A DNA stretch of 64,000 nucleotides from Xenoacremonium recifei. Its lineage: Eukaryota; Ascomycota; Sordariomycetes; Hypocreales; Nectriaceae. How positions within the stretch are numbered: position 1 is the first letter of the stretch; every line of letters begins with the position of its first letter. This document shows positions 22,801 to 31,400 of this stretch, one piece after another. The stretch lies in contig WOFQ01000014.1 in assembly GCA_012184525.1 (NCBI GenBank), positions 434,001 to 498,000 of the forward strand. The letters are read 5' to 3'. The notes under the pieces were generated by a model. The model saw nothing but the letters and a program-made list of their open reading frames with translations. It did no database searches and was not told where the DNA came from. The translations under genes and the position numbers were made by a program.

Positions 22801-24679
22801 TATCGCCCTCTTCTTCCGGATCAATGACCTGTTCATCTGGGTCATCAGTTTCATGATTTTGTTCTTCGTCTGAGGACGGGACATCGTCGTCATCATCGTG
22901 GGCACGGTCATAGTTGCGAAGATCGTAGTCATCACCAGGCCGATCACCTCCATCTCTGTACTCCTCATCCACATCACTCGAGATTTGCTCCTCGGCGCCA
23001 GTGTCAGGGATGTTATCCCGCTGAACAGTGTCAACTTCTTCTTCTTCCTCTTCTCCTCGGCGGTCCTCGACCTCGCCATCCTGCAGATGATCCGTAGGAT
23101 AAGACTCCTCAACAACTGACCGTTCCTTAGTCGGAGAGCTGGGGATCTCAACCGGATTTTGCAGCGAATTGGAAAAGAACGGGTTAGGGGTCGGCCAAGT
23201 ACCAAGATTATTCGGAAGCATGGACTCTGAGAATTGTGGATAAAACTGCTGTTGAGGCGGGAAAGCTAGGTGAGGCTGGTCTAGAGTGTGAGGTTCGATG
23301 TCTCCATCCTGAGAATGCAGACTTGAATGGGCGTCCATGGAATGTTCAGTCAATTGGCCGTCCTCGAGGAATACGGAAGGATAAGCCTCGGTCCTTGGTA
23401 GCTCGTTCGAGTTGATCATGGAACCCTCTGCAGAATTTGGGTCGACCAAGAAATCCATCCTAGATGGGTACACGACTGAATCTGATGGACCACCAAAGCC
23501 GAAACCGACTCCGTGATCCATTTGGAGAGGACGCGAGAAGTCGGAGAGTATGCGGGCAGATGATTCCACATTAGAATCCAAACCTGGATGTAGTTCTAGG
23601 GTTTGACTGTGAATGGCATCTTGGCCATCCCGTCTCTCTCTAGGAAACGGTGTCGGGGTCGCCTGAGGGAAAAGAACGCCAGGGCGAGCTTCAGCTGAGA
23701 CGTCAACATTCGCCGACGGCGGAAACTCGAGCTCTGCCGTTTGACAGCCTTCGTCCACCATGGCTGGGCGAGTCGGTGTTACCGTAGAGATCTCGGCGGA
23801 CGCATCTTGTTGCGCAGACGGCAATGGAGTCGAGGGTTGCTCTTGAGGCTGGTCATCTCCATTCTCGGCAGCCACACCATGAACATCCTCCTCTTCGACT
23901 TCTTCCTCGGGTTCGGGGCTTGGCGACTGGCTACTATATCGCCAGGCGGTCGCAGGGAGACTGAAGCGAGTGCGCCGTCTCGACTTGCTCTTCTTGTTCG
24001 TAGTCTCATCGAATATGTCGAAGCCGCCTTCGAACAAGGATCCATAGGACAATTTTGCTCGTTTAAGAAACGCAGGTGATGAGTACTCTTGAGATTCGAA
24101 TGATGTTGATGCGCGTCGCTTGTTCGGGAGGGGTATGTCGGGAGTCGGAGGGGTGGGAGTTGATGGTGAATCAGTCGAGGGTTGCGCCTCGACTTGCAGG
24201 CTCTCTTCGACGACTCCGTTAGTAGTTCCATTTTCGGTGGTAGGCAGAGCCAGGTCGATGACACGTGCGAGTTCCTCATCCGGCTTCCGAATCCTAAGCA
24301 CAAGCCGGTTCGTGAACTCAAGCTGCCATTCTAACGTGCTCCCAGCGACGTGCGTCTGCGTCTCGTTCTTCTCCCACTGCGCTCCGTCCAGACTCAGGCG
24401 GATCTCGTCACCGCCACCCAGACCCGATTCTGCGATGGAATTTGCGGCCGCACCATGGAAGCGGATGCGGACCTGGCCCTTTTCGCGACGGAGACGGAAG
24501 TCGGGCTCGGCGAGGATGAAGGCGATGGACTTGGTCACGATGCTGAACGGCCAGACGATGGTGATGACGCCGTCAACAACACGCGTGGCCGGGTCGTTAA
24601 TCTCTGGGCTCAGCTGGGCGATCGGGGTGGCTTCGGCGTTGTGCAGCGCAGTCTGCGCTGGCTCAGCGTCCGTCGTCAT
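19847..24679 (-). CDS. Large OB-fold protein with C-terminal Pot1/Cdc13-like telomere-binding domain
   Basis: A single 1610-codon exon. The N-terminal ~170 residues look like an OB fold (GVITIVWPFS, then LAEPDFRLRREKGQVRIRF and GDEIRLSL). The C-terminal ~1448-1553 resembles the Pot1/TEBP/Cdc13 single-strand DNA-binding OB fold (Telo_bind): DYLPLKTL, then RDYMLSLNLTDPS, VANLFRPH, GDVVLLRRMHV, and GFGLRTGDASAWAVF, paralleling the order seen in Pot1. Between them is a long disordered, acidic region with an almost pure Glu run near 676-695, a SUMO-interacting-like motif (VFISLLSDSEDEEE, ~704-717) and a ~40-residue repeat near 1268-1370. I infer a nuclear, probably telomere-associated role. It is much larger than Pot1 (~600 aa) and is not Pot1 itself; Cdc13/CTC1-like is my preferred reading. 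It shares a 555-bp divergent promoter with the FMO gene. Confidence 0.75.
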   Translation of the reverse strand: MTTDAEPAQTALHNAEATPIAQLSPEINDPATRVVDGVITIVWPFSIVTKSIAFILAEPDFRLRREKGQVRIRFHGAAANSIAESGLGGGDEIRLSLDGAQWEKNETQTHVAGSTLEWQLEFTNRLVLRIRKPDEELARVIDLALPTTENGTTNGVVEESLQVEAQPSTDSPSTPTPPTPDIPLPNKRRASTSFESQEYSSPAFLKRAKLSYGSLFEGGFDIFDETTNKKSKSRRRTRFSLPATAWRYSSQSPSPEPEEEVEEEDVHGVAAENGDDQPQEQPSTPLPSAQQDASAEISTVTPTRPAMVDEGCQTAELEFPPSANVDVSAEARPGVLFPQATPTPFPRERRDGQDAIHSQTLELHPGLDSNVESSARILSDFSRPLQMDHGVGFGFGGPSDSVVYPSRMDFLVDPNSAEGSMINSNELPRTEAYPSVFLEDGQLTEHSMDAHSSLHSQDGDIEPHTLDQPHLAFPPQQQFYPQFSESMLPNNLGTWPTPNPFFSNSLQNPVEIPSSPTKERSVVEESYPTDHLQDGEVEDRRGEEEEEEVDTVQRDNIPDTGAEEQISSDVDEEYRDGGDRPGDDYDLRNYDRAHDDDDDVPSSDEEQNHETDDPDEQVIDPEEEGDNASEDADAESEEQMYYEQREPSQAYDEYENEDEEEYASQEMGYEDDECEDEEGYDDEEEEEEEEEEDAGPTPPPKEPVFISLLSDSEDEEEDNVGPVKSPEPPRVQEPGPALEPEPQMSRNEEVSEESEEDEEPESASEGEQSQASEDQGPSSPAGESSSGLVQLDKAEDKMEIDDDQGSPAEEPEAMESGDAMPSKDNGNQSPRTSPPPLQAAPHMQATEPGATREEGQSAASSMERGDPADANPDELGKEAAKSTHMPPMAAPATAQDVGGDEQGQDEEHESQAEISGQIHLATHEVVISSGDAMEVDATEEIRAPDVQDHPDDSGTNVTNEMEVDSHHQEGSGATADGSTTSMPNHEQATNLVQESAEIATTPGSGSPLSKVVDQGVPQTGEITEAAPESQGSGTGYSPDATTSKLLATTDEQRPVPSELERALHVSQLGAGEGNLEASRDQQLAANTPFSPPPTQVPQTQTQLSKDIDEPLLSQISNATSTHEHDDEKGHLPTPFDTQLDTQPDAGVRAHPPAEQQESQQQQDQVQIQAEENDDDEVGPDDQIMAEFLQHSPGGGESAQHTNPAGTGDSPTQADDHVGVRDEERQQEPQPPTESPKQGSDKTITVKSLRSRGHKSTRSGDTTKTKASERDPSVLLARQTPAKLAHKEDMENSPPSPLRVSRRKADLSDPSIALAKATTASHQARGRGSSIVSSSPPGTLRITRSKTDHSDPSVRLARDHHHHPDPSLQLAKAGPSTTSRTAQRRHQTPELPPRETRATSKGSHRDYSPETLLKSPSVADSTTHHDDHDDNANALRLQLIRSLRTSLPDYLPLKTLRTSFNKTADFLAVATATPASPQRPKGGPRDYMLSLNLTDPSAAPTSIAVANLFRPHQSSLPLVQAGDVVLLRRMHVVSMKSRGFGLRTGDASAWAVFERKSDEMLPQIRGPPVEVTDEEVRYAEGLRRWWALLDGKAREKIEKASRKVTEASKEH

Positions 24680-25234
24680 GATGTTGGCGATGGCTTCGAG
24701 CCAGATTCTCGCGAGTCGCGCGCGCGCAGCTCAAGCTCAAGCTCGATCCGACCTGAATTGCAGTGTGCGAGACGCAGAAATTGCGGAGGCTTGCTATTGT
24801 GCGATGATCATCGGCGCACGTGATGCTGTTCCGGGCGGGCGCATTATAGGTGTCATGGAAGGTCGAACGAGTGGCTGTTCTTTGTTTGAAGAGAGAGTGT
24901 GAAAGCAGGTCAGGTAGCCGCCCGTGAAGCTCCAGCTGAAGGACCGAGCTTCATTGGCGCAAATGCCGAAAGCGGAAGGCGGTGTATGTGCCTCGTCCCG
25001 CGCCTACTTTAAGCGTATGTGCGTGCATTCACGGAGCCGCAACGGAGATGGCGCAATCCGTCGGCGCTGGTGATTGCTCTACCATGACTCCTATGAATAT
25101 GATAACCATCTTCCCCACTACATGTAAATGTTGCCTGATTTTCTATCCTCAAAAATATCTGTTTTCTGCTTGAGAACCTCAATTGGGGACAAAGCGTCTA
25201 TTTGTTTCCTTGTTTGATTACAGTTCCTTCAATC
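24680..25234. promoter_or_regulatory. Divergent promoter of OB-fold protein and FMO genes
   Basis: 555 bp separate the two start codons. An E-box, CACGTGAT, lies at 24817-24824 about 140 bp upstream of the OB-fold gene. The 3' part near the FMO start is AT-rich with a TATCTG-like stretch, consistent with a core promoter or leader. Confidence 0.5.
24813..24824. promoter_or_regulatory. GGCGCACGTGAT E-box (Cbf1-like site)
   Basis: Contains the CACGTG core with flanking AT, the form preferred by Cbf1-type bHLH factors. The identical 12-mer occurs upstream of ribosomal protein L4 at 31072-31083. Confidence 0.45.
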
Positions 25235-26632
25235 ATGGGCTCCCTCCCTCAGCAGCCCGGCTTCGATGTGAAGCGAATCGCCATTATCGGCGCCGGTCCG
25301 TGTGGCCTCTCAGCGGCCAAATACCTCCGCGCTCAAAACGCCTTCTCGGAGATTGTTATCTTTGAACAGCAAGCTGAGATTGGCGGCGTCTGGAATTACA
25401 GTCCTCTTGCCCCGGAGACCTGCTCCGTGCCACAAGAGAGTCCCTTTGTACCGCCGGATGCGCCGCTTCGGCCCCGCCCCGGCACGGCGCCGATCTTCAG
25501 CAACCCGATGTACGAGCGGCTACACGCGAACATCCCAGGATCTCTGATGCAATTCAGCGATAAGAAGTTCCCCGATGATGCTTGGGTGTTTCCGCAAAGG
25601 CCTCTTATTCAGGAATATTTGCTGGAATATGCTTCTGACTTGAGAGACTTGATCCGGTTCTGCTATCAAATCTCCCGGATCACGTTGAACGTGGTTGAGG
25701 GGCGTGACAAGTGGACGATTGAGGCTCACTTAACCACTAGCGATGATTTCATTCTCGATACGTTCGATGCTGTCGTTGTCTCCAATGGGCATTACTCAAC
25801 TCCGTTCATCCCCGACTTCAAGGGTCTCCAAGAGTTTGCAGCCGCTTACCCTGGAGTGGTCAGCCATTCGAAGCAATATCGTACTCCCCAACCATTCAAA
25901 GATAAAAAGGTAATTGTTGTCGGGAATGGACCATCAGGAATGGACATTGCGCTCCAAATAAATACAGAGTGCAAGAAACCTGCCCTCATTTCTGTTCGTC
26001 AGCCTACATCTCCGGAGAGGCTCGCACACGCTGGTTGTGAGGAAGTACCCGAAATTGAAGAGTTTATTATCCAAGATAAAGCAGTCAGGTTCAAGGATGG
26101 GAGAGTCGAGAAAGGTGTCGACGCCGTGGTCATCTGCACTGGGTTTCTATACAGTTATCCATTCTTTCCAGACCTCGAACACAAGCTCCTCACAACTGGA
26201 GGTGGCGTTCACGGACTCTACCAGCATATTTTCCACATCCAGCATCCTACACTCGTTTTCCCCGGCCTTAACATGAAAGCAGTGCCTTGGCCACTATCTG
26301 AAGGTCAAGCCGCTGTCTTTGCGGCTGTCTGGTCCAACAATTTGCCGTTGCCACCCAAGGCGGAGATGGAGGCCTGGAGCAAGGCCTTATATGAAGAACA
26401 GGGGGAGGGACTTCATGTCTTTGGCCCGCTTGGCGATGGACATTATATCAACGAATTACACGATTGGGCCATGAAAGCCAAGTTTTTAGGAAAGGAACCG
26501 CCTGTTTGGGACGACGAGTTGATGTGGCAGCGGGGCATTTACATAGAGGCGAAGTTGCGGTTTGAGCAGCACGGGTGTAAGGCGAAGACGTTGGAGGAGA
26601 TTGGATTTTACTATGAGCCCAAAACTGAATAA
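25235..26632 (+). CDS. FMO-type flavin-containing monooxygenase
   Basis: A single exon encoding 465 aa. The protein has the FAD-binding GAGPCG motif at ~19-24, the family signature YPGVVSHSKQY (FxGxxxHxxxY form) in the middle, and the NADPH-binding GNGPSG at ~231-236. This is the standard order for flavin monooxygenases that oxygenate soft nucleophiles such as thiols; yeast Fmo1 is the nearest characterised type I recognise. No signal peptide or C-terminal membrane anchor is visible, so a cytosolic enzyme is likely. I chose the ATG at 25235 (MGSLPQQ) because the eleven upstream in-frame codons do not resemble the family and the GxGxxG motif then falls near residue 20 as usual. The physiological substrate cannot be deduced. 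It is transcribed divergently from the OB-fold gene. Confidence 0.88.
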   Translation: MGSLPQQPGFDVKRIAIIGAGPCGLSAAKYLRAQNAFSEIVIFEQQAEIGGVWNYSPLAPETCSVPQESPFVPPDAPLRPRPGTAPIFSNPMYERLHANIPGSLMQFSDKKFPDDAWVFPQRPLIQEYLLEYASDLRDLIRFCYQISRITLNVVEGRDKWTIEAHLTTSDDFILDTFDAVVVSNGHYSTPFIPDFKGLQEFAAAYPGVVSHSKQYRTPQPFKDKKVIVVGNGPSGMDIALQINTECKKPALISVRQPTSPERLAHAGCEEVPEIEEFIIQDKAVRFKDGRVEKGVDAVVICTGFLYSYPFFPDLEHKLLTTGGGVHGLYQHIFHIQHPTLVFPGLNMKAVPWPLSEGQAAVFAAVWSNNLPLPPKAEMEAWSKALYEEQGEGLHVFGPLGDGHYINELHDWAMKAKFLGKEPPVWDDELMWQRGIYIEAKLRFEQHGCKAKTLEEIGFYYEPKTE

Positions 26633-27115
26633 CCATTTACACAGAAACGTATTACATAGGATAGACTTGTTCCTTCTCAGTAGAATATAGACGTTCTGGT
26701 GTGTCATGAATCTGTTCGTGTAAGTCCCCTCCATATCGGAAATAAGACCCTAGGAGCTGGCATGTTGTCTCCATTGCTACCATCATGAAACAGCTTCTGG
26801 ATCGAGCATAGACCATCCGCCTAGCTGCGATCCTAGTCCCGTCCACGATCGTTATCTTATCATCGGAGACAACTGTTGGGCCTCGCCTCGATGCGGACTA
26901 CGCGGAGTTGGCAGGCGGATTTGTAATAGCTCGGGACATCGGTAGCGACTCCTTCATAGCTGTGCCGCCATCACTCATCGTCCTTCATTCATCCTAGCAT
27001 TCCCGTCTTACATTGGCTCTCGTGTGAAGTTTTTTGCCTCGCCATCTGCAGAATAAGTGAGAACCTCGTATCATCTAACCCGCGGGCGCTCCAACGGCGC
27101 AATCGGACTTCACCC
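26633..27115. other. Intergenic: FMO 3' end and aminotransferase promoter
   Basis: Tandem plus-strand genes are separated by 483 bp. I see no gene and no strong motif beyond general promoter composition. Confidence 0.5.
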
Positions 27116-29189
27116 ATGGCCTCCTCCGCGAGCTCGGCGCCGGCGCCGCCTCTGGACCTGTCGCATCACTACTCGACGGTGACCAAGAACCGGGCGGCGA
27201 GTCAGATCAAGTCGTTTTATAAGTTCTTTCAGATCCCGGGCATCGGAAACCTTGCCGGTGGTGAGTTTCGCGCCTTACAGCTTGTCTCGACTCATTGGAG
27301 TCTGCCGCAACAATATGCTCCCTCTATCATGGGGACTTTGTTGGGTTGTTGATAAGGGGCTGACCTTGTGCTGACAGGCATGCCCAACGTGAAATACTTC
27401 CCCTATGATACCCTGGAAGCCCAAGTCTCGCACCCAGAGCGATGGACGCCCACGCCCAACGGGCCCAACCAGCAGCCTCCCGATGCCGCATCCTCCAAGG
27501 CTCAAGACCCAACCGCCGCCTCGCACATCACCGTCCCCAAGGTCACCAACCAGTCCGACCCGCTGCGCAAGATCGACCTCTCCGTGGCGCTGCAGTACGG
27601 CACCGCCCAGGGCTTCCCGCCGCTGCACTCCTTCCTGCGCCAGTTCAGCCGCGACGTGCTGCATCCCAACATCCCCTACGCCGATGGCGCCGAGATCATC
27701 ATCACGTGCGGGTCGACCGACGGCTTCGCCAAGTCGATAGAGCTGCTTGTCGATCCGTGGGATGAGGCCGTGGACCCGGTGAGTGAGCGGCCGGGCATGT
27801 TGTGCGAGGTGTTCGTGTACGGGAATGTGCTGGCGCAGGTGAAGCCAAAGGGAGTGCAGGTTGTGGCCGTGGAGATTGACGGGCAGGGCATGTTAGCAAA
27901 GGGCCCTGGTGGTTTAGAGGAGGTGTTGGAGAACTGGGATCCTAGGAATGGTCAGCGCCCGAGGCTGATGTACTCGGTTACGTGAGTTGCCCATACATGC
28001 ATGGAAGTGTGTCTGATGCTGTGCGCCGGACTGACAGATCGCAGGATGGGTCACAACCCGACCAGCGGCGTGCTCTCGATTAAGCGACGCAAGGAAATCT
28101 ATGCCCTGTGCTGCAAGTACGACATCATCATCATCGAGGACGACCCGTACTGGTACCTCCAATTCCCCTCAGCAGTCGTCGAGGAGGCCAAGTCGCGGGG
28201 ACTGGAGGTTGTGCAGCCCCAGAGCTCATATAAGCCGACCAAGTCGTCGGGATACGAGTTCATCGACTCCCTGATGCCGTCTTACCTGAACTTCGATACT
28301 GAGGGGCGAGTCATCCGCCTCGACACCTTCTCGAAGACGGTAGCCCCTGGATGTCGTCTCGGCTGGATCACCACCCAACCAGCCATGATCGAGCGTCTGG
28401 AACGGTACGTCGCTCTCACCCCCTTTTCACCCCCTTGAACTCTCACCAACACCCCCCTCCAGAATCACAGAGACGTCAACCCAGCAGCCTTCAGGCTTCG
28501 TCCAATCCATGATTGCCTCCCTGATCATGGGCCCTCAACCCACCGCCACCGCCAAGTTCTCCTCCCTCTCCCTCAAAGACCAGCGCGTCTTCAGCGGCTG
28601 GGACACGTCCGGCTGGGTGCGCTGGCTGGCCGGCCTGCGCGGCGAGTACGAGCGCCGCATGAACCGCATGTGCACCATCCTCGACGACAACGCCTTCCAG
28701 CTCAAGCAGTCGACGCCCATCCGCGACGCCGACGCCGACTGGGGCGTCATCACCAAGACTCGCCTGCTGTCCTTCGACTGGCCGCGCGGCGGCATGTTCG
28801 TCTGGATCCGCATTCACTTCGAGGATCATCCGCTGTGGATGGCGCCCGGCGAGACCCTGCCGGTCATTGACGGGTTGACCCTTGCGACCGCCTTCATGAT
28901 GCTGTGCACGCACAAGCCGCACCTCGTGCTTGGAGCTCCGGGTGCCATGTTTAGCGCCACGCCGCGGATCATGGTTGAGCGCGGCTGGGGCTACATCCGC
29001 CTGTGCTTCGCGGCCGAGTCGGAGGAGAACATCGACGGGGGCTCGCTGCGCTTTGCCCAAGCCCTGCAGCGGTTCTGGAAGATTAAGAAGGTGGAAGAGA
29101 TGGAGGCGCTGTTCAAGGAAATGCCCAGCGGCAAGGCTGATTTGACACAGGACTTGGCCGATTTTGGATTTAACGCCATGGGATGTTAG
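27116..29189 (+). CDS. Aro8-like aromatic amino-acid/2-aminoadipate aminotransferase (PLP, class I)
   Basis: Four exons inferred: 27116-27260, 27378-27981, 28045-28404, 28463-29189, giving 611 aa. The protein belongs to the fold-type I PLP transaminases of the Aro8/Aro9/kynurenine-aminotransferase group, which move amino groups between aromatic amino acids or 2-aminoadipate and 2-oxo acids. Visible signatures are ITCGSTDG (cofactor phosphate region), NPTSGV, the Asp-containing IIEDDPYW, and the Schiff-base lysine in TFSKTVAPGCRLGW (Lys ~347). The C-terminal RLCFAAES matches the substrate-carboxylate Arg region. The length is above the ~500 aa of yeast Aro8, with an insert of Pro/Ala-rich sequence around residues 60-90. 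No targeting signal is evident. Substrate choice within the group is not resolvable from sequence alone. Confidence 0.87.
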
Positions 29190-29523
29190 ATGACATATGA
29201 AGAAAGCTGGGCACTTGTTGGAAACCTAACCTCAATTGAGGCTTGCAGCTAGATGATTAACTCAGCGCAGTTTACGAAGACCATGTTAGAACGGAAATCT
29301 ACAGTTAAATCACACACTCGCACAAGTTTCACTGCATGGGAAGACTAGAATTGGATGATACCCGACAAACGGAATTCGTAAAGAGTCAAATCTCTGTTCA
29401 AAGTTTTTAAAGAGCTCAACCTTCCAGAAGCCATTGCGCCTCGATATCAAACCATGCAAACACCTCCATCTAGAGTTATCTGCGAAACCTTCCAGCCTGC
29501 TGCACACCCAGTAGGTCGGATTT
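29190..29523. other. Convergent 3' region of aminotransferase and L4
   Basis: 334 bp between two stop codons facing each other. It should contain both polyadenylation regions. Nothing else is visible. Confidence 0.5.
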
Positions 29524-30806
29524 TTACTCCTGCTTCTTCTGCGCCTCCTGAGCGAACACGGAGGCGTAGGGGTTGAGGCGGAGCATGACCTGCTTGTTTC
29601 GGAGAGGGTTCTTCTTCTGGACGGCAGATCGTCGGGTGATGGCATCGCCCTTGGGAGCGTTGAGGGAGCTCTGGATTTCGGAGCTGTTGATCAGGCGGGT
29701 AAGATCGGCCTGGGAGACAACGTTGGAAGGCAGGAGGAAGTCCCGCTTGTGGGCAGAGGGCTCGGTGGTGGAGCCGTAGATCTCGTCGAGGGCCTTGAAG
29801 GCGGCAGAGGTCCAGATGACGAATCGGCCGAGGTGACCACCAGGGGCAAGCTGGAGGAGGTTGAGGGCGGTGACGGGGGAGGTCTCGACACCGGGGATGT
29901 TTCGGAAGCCGGTAACGAGCTCCTTGCCATCGACGGCAGCGTCGTAGACGACAAGAGGACCACGGCGCTGGCGGTGGCGGCGGCCACGGAGCTTGCCCTT
30001 GCCAGCTCGGAGCTTCTTGGACTTCTTGACCTTCTCGATCTCGGCACCAGCACCGACAGCCTTGAGGAGGCCGATGGTGGAAGAGGTCTTGGCCATGCCA
30101 GCGGCCTCGAAGAGAGCGGAGTCGATGACCAGGGGAACCTCAGGGATGCTCATGATCTGGTGACCACGGGCGAGGAGGAGGGGAGCGGCGGCGGAGGCAG
30201 CCAGGGCGGAGCAGACGGCATATCGCCTGGAATTTCAGTCAGTTTCACCGTCCTTCGAGATTTAGCGCCACGGACAAAACTCACTTCTGGCCCTGGTTGA
30301 CCTTGACGTGCCACTTTCGCCAGATCTTGGTGGGAGCGAACATGCGACCAGAACGGCACATGTTACCGAAGGCAGCCTGACCGGCACGGTGGGTACCACC
30401 ACCAGAGACACGGGGGATACGGGCAACAGCACGACCTAGATATTCGGTGTCAGCCGGATTCCCTTCACAATTTCGACCAGTATGAGGTTTCCAGAGGGAT
30501 AGTGCCGGTTAGAAAGCCAGAGCACGAGGAGTCCTGCCCCCATTCGCACACCCGTTCCCACGAAATCCTCCCACACGGTCGATATAAGAAAGTTCACTGA
30601 CCAGTTCCCCAGGACTCAGCAGAGGTCTGGTGACCAGCCTTCTCGCTCACGGAGTAGGGCTGTCGCTTGTTCTTTGCCATGCCGGTGTGAACCTGCTGGA
30701 CGATGTCCGGTCGGATCGGGCTGGTGAAGACGGCGGGCATGGTGTGGGTAGCTCCCGTGGGAGCACCATCTTTGCCGATGATAGAGACGGTAGGTCGCGA
30801 AGCCAT
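29524..30806 (-). CDS. rpl4: 60S ribosomal protein L4 (uL4)
   Basis: Core protein of the large ribosomal subunit that lines the peptide exit tunnel. Three exons inferred: 30806-30602, 30435-30285, 30226-29524, giving 352 aa, close to the usual fungal length. The sequence follows uL4 throughout: MASRPTVSI start, GMAKNKRQPYSVSEKAGHQT, then SWGTGRAVARIPRVSGGGTH across the first splice (the tunnel-loop region), IWRKWHVKVNQGQKRYAV across the second, and the basic tail region KLRGRRHRQRRGPLVVY. Codon use is strongly biased toward C-ending codons, as expected for a highly expressed gene. An E-box and a GACCCTAA element lie upstream. The identification is very firm. Confidence 0.97.
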
Positions 30807-31400
30807 TTTGAAGGGAGGGACTTGGACCTGAGGGCAACTTGGGTCAGTAAAGTCTGCGATGATACCTGGTCTCAATTGAGTGCGGCGTTGTGAGTCTCAC
30901 CTTGTTCGTCGGGCGGCGTCGAAATTTGGTGATGGAGTGGGAGGGTGTTGCAATTGGGGCCCGCGATAAATTTCACCTGGGATTTTTTTCGCAGTGCATT
31001 TTGGTGGGCGGAGACCCTAATGTGAAGTGGGGCAGACCACACCGCAGACCGCAGCAGGGCAGGAGCAATCTGGCGCACGTGATCTCGAGTTAGACAGTGT
31101 CAAATCCCAGATATTCACACACCACACTGTAGCCTATAATTGCAACTACCAGGCGAATCATTGTTCAACCGAAGTGTCACATACAACATAGGCTAACTTT
31201 TATATAATCTCTCTCATTCGTGTCCCTATTTCCATGTGCTAACTAAGCAAGTATGTTCCCGACCCCAGAAGCAATAGTATCGTCCCTATATTTGGATTCA
31301 TAGTCGCTCAAGACTGACGGGCTTCATAAACGTCAGCCGGCTCTCATCAATGTACATATCTCATCACCTCCGCTGTGTATGTCGCTAAATCGTGACTTCG
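30807..31400. promoter_or_regulatory. L4 promoter and 3' region of Cys-rich protein gene
   Basis: Contains an ACCCTAA (telobox-like) element at 31014-31020 and the E-box 12-mer GGCGCACGTGAT at 31072-31083, 208 and 266 bp from the L4 start codon. The right half should be the 3' UTR of the next minus-strand gene. Confidence 0.45.
31072..31083. promoter_or_regulatory. GGCGCACGTGAT E-box upstream of L4
   Basis: Identical to the 12-mer at 24813-24824. CACGTG is the core of Cbf1-type binding sites, and Cbf1 is a known ribosomal-protein gene regulator in some yeasts; the assignment here is inference. Confidence 0.45.

Noticed and set aside
24120..24902. 260-codon frame antisense to the OB-fold gene and running into its promoter
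   Set aside because: No family resemblance; explained by codon composition of the opposite strand.
28491..29060. 189-codon frame antisense to the aminotransferase
   Set aside because: Shadow of a GC-rich coding exon.
30436..30601. Possible box C/D snoRNA in the first L4 intron
   Set aside because: A CTGA near the 3' end exists, but I could not find a convincing C box and terminal stem.
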